Under the pieces are notes generated by a model. It made no database searches. It saw only the letters and a list, made by a program, of their open reading frames with translations, and was not told the DNA's origin. The position numbers were made by a program, and so were the translations under genes. From positions 1-9,441 of the forward strand of contig DEIH01000042.1 of NCBI GenBank assembly GCA_002352375.1: DNA of 9,441 bases, in the 5' to 3' direction. Of the stretch, positions 6,200 through 9,441 are shown piece by piece. Source of the DNA: Spirochaeta sp. UBA2779. GTDB lineage: Bacteria > Spirochaetota > Spirochaetia > DSM-2461. Every line of letters starts with the position of its first letter. Positions within the stretch are counted from its first letter, which is position 1.

Positions 6200-7090
6200 C
6201 TACTGTGTCAGATCGGAAGCGGAACTTTTCCGTCCGATAGTCGATCGTATGACAACAATCATGATTAAACCCAGTATTACAAGGGTAGTGCTGATTGATG
6301 ATGCCTGTCCGTACTTCAGAGCACTCAGTTTTTTATAGAGAAGTATTCCAAGAACTGAGGTGCGGTTTGCCGGTCCTCCGTTGGTGAGCAGGAAGGTGGC
6401 CTCAAAGTGGCGCAGACCATAGGCCATTGCCAAAGTCATGGCTGTTACTAATATATCTTTTATCATCGGTATGGTGATGTGCCATTCCTGCTGCCAGACA
6501 TTGGCACCGTCAATCTCTGCAGCTTCATAGAGACTGTCGGGAATGGTCATAACCGAGGCGAGAATAATAATCATGAAATATCCGATGTAGAACACCTGCT
6601 GAACGATAATTGCCGGTAGAGCGGTAGCGTACTCGCCGAGCCAGTTATGGGTAAGATTATCCAGCCCGATGGCCGTGAGCAGTTGGTTAATAGCGCCGTA
6701 TTCGGCGTTGTAAAGGGCGGCCCACATCATGGCAATAGCTACCTGGCTGATCACATTGGGAAGAAAATAGACAGTTCGTAAAAATTTCCACCCTCGGGGA
6801 CGACGGGCAAGAATGAGAGCCACCAGGGCCGCCAGTCCTATTTGTACAAAGCCATTGGCGAAAAGCCATATAAAATTGTTCTTCACTGAAAGCAGGAATG
6901 TTTTGTTCTGGAAATTGGAAATAAAATGCTGCAGTCCGACAAATTCAGGTTTACTAACGCCGTTCCACTTCAGTGTGCTGGTAATAAAGATAAATCCCAG
7001 AGGATAGACAAAGTAAAAAAAGAATAGAATCAGGAGAGGTATGAGGAATAGAACGATCCAGAATGCATTCTTACTGGATTTGACATACAT
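6200..7090 (-). CDS. CUT1 carbohydrate ABC transporter permease (MalF/UgpA type)
   Basis: A 296-residue inner-membrane subunit that pairs with the following permease. The first membrane segment (11-37) is very rich in Leu, Ile and Phe, and further segments lie near 73-95, 107-127, 159-182, 214-226 and 266-283. The EAA loop, EAAEIDGANVWQQEWHITIP (189-208), gives the expected contact to the ATPase; LTNGGP at 235-240 is a familiar MalF/UgpA-type motif. The ATG at 7090 is preceded by a strong AAAGGAG about 8 bases upstream. The gene follows the binding protein after 83 bp that contain a GC-rich hairpin, which probably lowers its expression relative to the binding protein. Together with the neighbouring subunits it imports an undetermined sugar or sugar derivative from the periplasm. 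Confidence 0.95.
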   Translation of the reverse strand: MYVKSSKNAFWIVLFLIPLLILFFFYFVYPLGFIFITSTLKWNGVSKPEFVGLQHFISNFQNKTFLLSVKNNFIWLFANGFVQIGLAALVALILARRPRGWKFLRTVYFLPNVISQVAIAMMWAALYNAEYGAINQLLTAIGLDNLTHNWLGEYATALPAIIVQQVFYIGYFMIIILASVMTIPDSLYEAAEIDGANVWQQEWHITIPMIKDILVTAMTLAMAYGLRHFEATFLLTNGGPANRTSVLGILLYKKLSALKYGQASSISTTLVILGLIMIVVIRSTIGRKSSASDLTQ

Positions 7091-7124
7091 AGCAGAAATC
7101 TCCTTTAATCTTCAGATTGTAAGA

Positions 7125-7146
7125 GCGGCCCGCTTCCACGGGCCGC
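7125..7146 (-). promoter_or_regulatory. GC-rich hairpin between binding-protein and permease genes
   Basis: GCGGCCCG and CGGGCCGC form a perfect 8-bp stem with a 6-base loop (7133-7138), 28 bp beyond the binding-protein stop. On the transcribed strand it is followed by TCTTAC, not a T-run, so it is at most a weak terminator. Such a hairpin after a binding-protein gene usually protects the upstream mRNA from 3' decay or lowers readthrough, giving more binding protein than membrane subunits, as in maltose operons. The stem is clear in the sequence; the role is inferred. Confidence 0.55.
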
Positions 7147-7173
7147 CTGATTTTCTTTTGGAACAATATCTCT

Positions 7174-8442
7174 TTACTGAGCGTCGATGAGCATCTGGAC
7201 GAATTCTTCCGGAGTGGCTTCACCAAGAGCCATGGCTGCCAGGGCCTGGCCGAACTCCTGAATAACTGAAACATCAACCTGACTCTGGAAGTGGCCGATG
7301 ACAAAGGAGGCTTCACTGGCGGCGCGGACGAACTCTCTCTGAAGAGGATCGGCATCAGCACCCAGTTCGTATTTAACTGCGAAAAGAGAACCAGCAGATT
7401 CGCTGACCATTTTCACATTATCAGGTTCCGTCATGTACTTCATGAAGGTAATAATAGCATCCCTTTTACGGGGATCGTCAGTATTCCCGGCCGCGAGATT
7501 AGACAGCATAAAGCCGATCTGATGTCCGGAGTATTCTCCTATTTTCGGAGCTGCAGCAAGCCTGGTTGCCGCATGAACTTCCGGGGCATCACCGCGGATA
7601 CGACCGATATACCAGGGGCCGTTTATGAATGTGGCAGTATCGCCGGCCATGTAATGACCGCCGGAAACTCCGGCATCACCGCCAACAGCATCACGTGTTG
7701 TGTTCCCGTCGGAAAAGAGTTTCTTCAAAACTTCGGCGCCCTTGACATATACCGGGTCTGTTAATGGTTTATCCCATACATCGGGACCGCCGAGACTGCC
7801 CATGATATGACTGAACCAGAGCATACTGGTCCAGGCGTTGGATCCGCCGGTCATCTGGCTTCCCGGGACGATTCCGGCAGCTTTCAACTTGTCTGCAGCT
7901 GCCCAGAATTCTTCAATTGTGGCAGGGAATGTGTTTACACCAACCTTTGCGAACAGATCACTGTTGTACCAGATGGGTGTGATGCCAATTTCATAAGGAA
8001 CAGATTTGGTTTTTCCGTCTTTGGTACTGTCAAGAATATAGCTTTCTACAAAGTTGTCGCGCCATGAACCCTGTAGCTCGTCTGTGAAGTCAAAGAGAAT
8101 ATCACTATCATAATATTGAAAGCTTGTAGGATCCGGGTTGAAGACAAAAATATCAGGTGCCCGTCCTGATGATAGCTGGGTATTCAACTTGTCCCGATAG
8201 CCGTCTGTGTCGGGATTGGGCTCCAACAGCACTTTAATCTCACCGGCATGCTGATTGTTGAAAGCTTCGAGCAGTGATGCCAGTGGCCCTGATTTGGAAT
8301 CCTGTCCCACCCAGAAAGTGGGGAAACTCAAGACTATTTCTCCAGTCTCTTCCACTGCTGCGTCACTGCCGCCATTGGCGAAGACAGGAACTGCAAAGGC
8401 AATGATCAGCAATAAAGCCAACCCGCGAACGATACTTTTCAT
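7174..8442 (-). CDS. Extracellular carbohydrate solute-binding protein (ABC importer, family 1)
   Basis: A 422-residue periplasmic binding protein that captures the substrate and delivers it to the two permeases. Residues 1-22 are a signal peptide: basic MKSIVR, a hydrophobic run to about 18, then VFA, with probable cleavage between Ala22 and Asn23. There is no lipobox cysteine, so it is secreted rather than lipid-anchored. The mature part has family-1 features, including FWVGQDS, LSSGRAPDIFVFNPD (92-106), the VPYEIGITPIWYNSDLFAKVGV segment near 148-169 that is a standard landmark, and an NGPWYIG box near 275-281. Aromatic residues in these segments fit sugar stacking. The ATG at 8442 has a near-perfect AGGAGG 6 bases upstream, the strongest site in the cluster. 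A candidate promoter with a palindrome on its -10 lies just upstream. The ligand cannot be read from sequence. Confidence 0.95.
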   Translation of the reverse strand: MKSIVRGLALLLIIAFAVPVFANGGSDAAVEETGEIVLSFPTFWVGQDSKSGPLASLLEAFNNQHAGEIKVLLEPNPDTDGYRDKLNTQLSSGRAPDIFVFNPDPTSFQYYDSDILFDFTDELQGSWRDNFVESYILDSTKDGKTKSVPYEIGITPIWYNSDLFAKVGVNTFPATIEEFWAAADKLKAAGIVPGSQMTGGSNAWTSMLWFSHIMGSLGGPDVWDKPLTDPVYVKGAEVLKKLFSDGNTTRDAVGGDAGVSGGHYMAGDTATFINGPWYIGRIRGDAPEVHAATRLAAAPKIGEYSGHQIGFMLSNLAAGNTDDPRKRDAIITFMKYMTEPDNVKMVSESAGSLFAVKYELGADADPLQREFVRAASEASFVIGHFQSQVDVSVIQEFGQALAAMALGEATPEEFVQMLIDAQ

Positions 8443-8477
8443 AAAGATCCTCCTGATATTTTAAAACCCCCGATGCG

Positions 8478-8493
8478 GTTTATAAGTATAAAC
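8478..8493. repeat. Perfect 16-bp palindrome, candidate operator
   Basis: GTTTATAAGTATAAAC is a 7+2+7 inverted repeat in the gap upstream of the binding-protein gene. It covers a candidate -10 box (8485-8490), the classical position for a repressor site. It may equally serve as a small RNA hairpin. The symmetry is exact; the function is inferred. Confidence 0.45.
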
Positions 8494-8513
8494 GCCGGAC
8501 CGGGATGTTTCTA
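8485..8513 (-). promoter_or_regulatory. Candidate promoter of the binding-protein gene
   Basis: On the minus strand TAGAAA (8513-8508), a 17-base spacer and TATACT (8490-8485) give a fair sigma-70 match: four of six -35 positions and five of six -10 positions. RNA would start near 8478, leaving a leader of about 36 bases before the ATG at 8442. It would allow extra transcription of the transporter genes independent of the cupin gene. The -35 is weak. Confidence 0.4.
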
Positions 8514-8530
8514 TTCTAACCTATCGGGGC

Positions 8531-9286
8531 TCATGTTGTGATATCCCCTTTTTCACCTTTCATAAAGTCGGTGTTCTTATCCCCTACCCAGTAGCGTTCA
8601 CCGGCGATACACCATATAAAGCACAGAGCAGAATCGTGACTGAATACCGGATGATAATTCATGACAGGTATGGTGACATGATCTCCAACTCCTACAGAGG
8701 TAACGAATGTCTGGTTCTCATCATCTTCGTATACAGTCATGGCACCTTCGCCTTCGATGAAGCTGTACACCTCTTCCTGATCAGTGTGGTTATGAGGAGG
8801 CCAGGCCCGTGTATAATCCTCATAGAAGGTATACCCGGCTATAAACTTATTGGCCCCTTCAGAAACATCGAACATCTTATAGACAACTTTACGGTTCAGG
8901 TGCCTGATACGCTTGTTATTCTTTTTTGCTTCTTCAAAACTTGAGTGGAAAACCGGATGAATATCCGTCCCTGGAGCTCTGTATACATAAAGATGTCCTT
9001 CATCGTCACCCTGATGGCTTATCTGGAAACCCATACCTGAAGATACGTAGAGTACGTCGTAGTGATTCAGTTGATAGTTGACCTTTCCCGCTATGCAATT
9101 TACCGATGCTCCAAGATTGAAAAGCAGTACTTCTTCTCCCGGGAAGGCATAAGAAGGGCTGATGGTATTATTGATGCGGAGGTTGGCGGCACTCAGGAAA
9201 TCGAGGCCGCTGTCCGGACCGTTGAACGTTTCCGTCATAGTACAGCGGCTACATTCCGAGTTGAATCTTTTACCAGGTTTCGGCAT
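8531..9286 (-). CDS. KduI/IolB-family two-cupin protein, probable sugar isomerase
   Basis: A 251-residue cytoplasmic cupin of the KduI/IolB family, whose members isomerise 5-keto-4-deoxyuronate (KduI) or 5-deoxyglucuronate (IolB). The N-terminal cupin spans roughly 45-105. The C-terminal cupin (about 145-235) has the metal site: AWPPHNHTDQEEVY gives His165, His167 and Glu172 with the same spacing as KduI's H-x-H-x4-E, and NYHPV gives His212. The closing IAGERYW matches IolB's AGPTRKW. At 251 residues it is slightly shorter than IolB or KduI. A CxxC pair (Cys12, Cys15) near the N-terminus is not a family feature that I know. The start at 9286 is supported by AAAGGAAA 4 bases upstream; the next Met (17) has no such site. 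It is the first gene after the main promoter. No other inositol genes accompany it, so an IolB role is not assured; another aldose-ketose isomerisation is equally possible. Confidence 0.82.
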   Translation of the reverse strand: MPKPGKRFNSECSRCTMTETFNGPDSGLDFLSAANLRINNTISPSYAFPGEEVLLFNLGASVNCIAGKVNYQLNHYDVLYVSSGMGFQISHQGDDEGHLYVYRAPGTDIHPVFHSSFEEAKKNNKRIRHLNRKVVYKMFDVSEGANKFIAGYTFYEDYTRAWPPHNHTDQEEVYSFIEGEGAMTVYEDDENQTFVTSVGVGDHVTIPVMNYHPVFSHDSALCFIWCIAGERYWVGDKNTDFMKGEKGDITT

Positions 9287-9304
9287 CTGATTTCCTTTAT
9301 GTAA

Positions 9305-9348
9305 AACTGGTTTGTCAGAACTGGTTATTAATTAGTTACTGTAAGTAA
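9305..9348. promoter_or_regulatory. Repeat-rich candidate operator region downstream of the main -10 box
   Basis: Several short symmetries crowd the start of transcription. AACTGGTT occurs twice (9305-9312, 9319-9326) with a 14-bp period. The second copy is half of a 19-bp imperfect palindrome, AACTGGTTATTAATTAGTT (9319-9337), with only two mismatched pairs. TTACT-GTA-AGTAA (9336-9348) is a perfect 5+3+5 inverted repeat touching the -10 box. Positions from about +1 to +38 would suit a repressor or a divergent regulator. Individual elements are short and AT-rich, so some may be chance. Confidence 0.4.
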
Positions 9349-9377
9349 ATTATACATGGGGTAATTGGAGTATGCAA
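9349..9377 (-). promoter_or_regulatory. Main sigma-70 promoter of the cluster
   Basis: On the minus strand TTGCAT (9377-9372), a 17-base spacer and a perfect TATAAT (9354-9349) form a near-consensus sigma-70 promoter. RNA would begin near 9342, giving a leader of about 55 bases before the cupin ATG at 9286. It is the best promoter match in the window and stands where the cluster should start. Confidence 0.72.
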
Positions 9378-9441
9378 CAGAAAAATTGCCCGGTTCAGAG
9401 AATTCAGCTTAAAGAAGTAGATAGTGTCCCCCACCTTGTCA
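9372..9441 (+). CDS. Possible divergent gene, N-terminal 23 codons only
   Basis: From ATG at 9372 the plus strand is open to the window edge and reads MQQKNCPVQRIQLKEVDSVP and three more residues. A purine-rich stretch (GGGG at 9358-9361, GGAG at 9367-9370) precedes the ATG, although GGAG is too close and GGGG rather far for an ideal ribosome site. The position, divergent from a catabolic operon with palindromes between, would suit a transcriptional regulator. The fragment is too short to recognise a family, and its start codon overlaps the -35 box of the opposite promoter. The frame is closed upstream by a stop at 9342. Confidence 0.33.
   Translation, partial: MQQKNCPVQRIQLKEVDSVPHLV

Larger units (their letters stand above)
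8468..8529 (-). promoter_or_regulatory. Long-range stem in the leader between cupin and binding-protein genes
   Basis: On the minus strand CCCCGAT (8529-8523) can pair with ATCGGGG (8474-8468), and GGTT (8521-8518) with AACC (8480-8477) after a small bulge. This closes a 37-base loop that itself contains a palindrome. The stem is followed by GTTTT, so it could act as a weak terminator or processing site after the cupin gene. With such a large loop a classical intrinsic terminator is doubtful. It fills most of the 88-bp gap between the two genes. Confidence 0.35.

Noticed and set aside
7291..7764. Plus-strand open frame of 157 codons
   Set aside because: It is antisense to the solute-binding protein gene, has a scattered Cys- and His-rich composition typical of shadow frames, and shows no domain.

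Overview
The window looks like chromosomal DNA of a free-living spirochaete of the Spirochaeta/Sediminispirochaeta type. This is an inference from moderate GC, strong AAGGAG-type ribosome binding sites, and a solute-binding protein whose signal peptide ends in the 'VFANGG' style common in that group. No ribosomal or marker gene is present to prove it.

Almost the whole window (9377 down to 201) is one minus-strand sugar-utilisation cluster. In transcription order it runs: a KduI/IolB-type two-cupin protein (9286-8531); a CUT1-type ABC importer made of solute-binding protein (8442-7174) and two permeases (7090-6200 and 6189-5335), with no ATPase gene; a NagB-like sugar isomerase/deaminase (5331-4519); an amidohydrolase-2 metal hydrolase (4513-3500); a Gfo/Idh/MocA dehydrogenase (3503-2394); a small TalC/FSA-type transaldolase (2289-1621); and a succinate-semialdehyde-dehydrogenase-like aldehyde dehydrogenase (1631-201). 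From the NagB-like gene to the dehydrogenase the genes overlap or nearly touch, and transaldolase and aldehyde dehydrogenase overlap by 11 bp. The only gaps over 50 bp inside the cluster (88, 83 and 104 bp) hold hairpins or candidate promoters. A near-consensus sigma-70 promoter (TTGCAT-17-TATAAT, 9377-9349) precedes the cupin gene, with palindromic sequence around its start site.

At the left edge the last 64 codons of a uroporphyrinogen-decarboxylase-like (URO-D/MtaA superfamily) gene run on the plus strand and converge on the cluster with a 5-bp gap. At the right edge a possible divergent gene starts at 9372 and leaves the window after 23 codons.

The gene set describes import of a sugar or sugar derivative followed by isomerisation, oxidation, hydrolysis, aldol cleavage or transfer, and oxidation of a released aldehyde. 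It matches no complete pathway I recognise. There is no sugar kinase. Both enzymes whose relatives normally grip a sugar phosphate have changed phosphate contacts: the NagB-like protein lacks the usual G-G-T-P loop, and the transaldolase has Ala in place of the phosphate-binding Ser. The substrate may therefore carry another group (sulfonate, carboxylate, none). The adjacent transaldolase plus SSADH-like dehydrogenase, together with a cupin isomerase candidate, resembles the transaldolase route of sulfoquinovose breakdown, but the other enzymes are not explained by it. No rRNA, tRNA, CRISPR array, insertion sequence or phage gene was seen.
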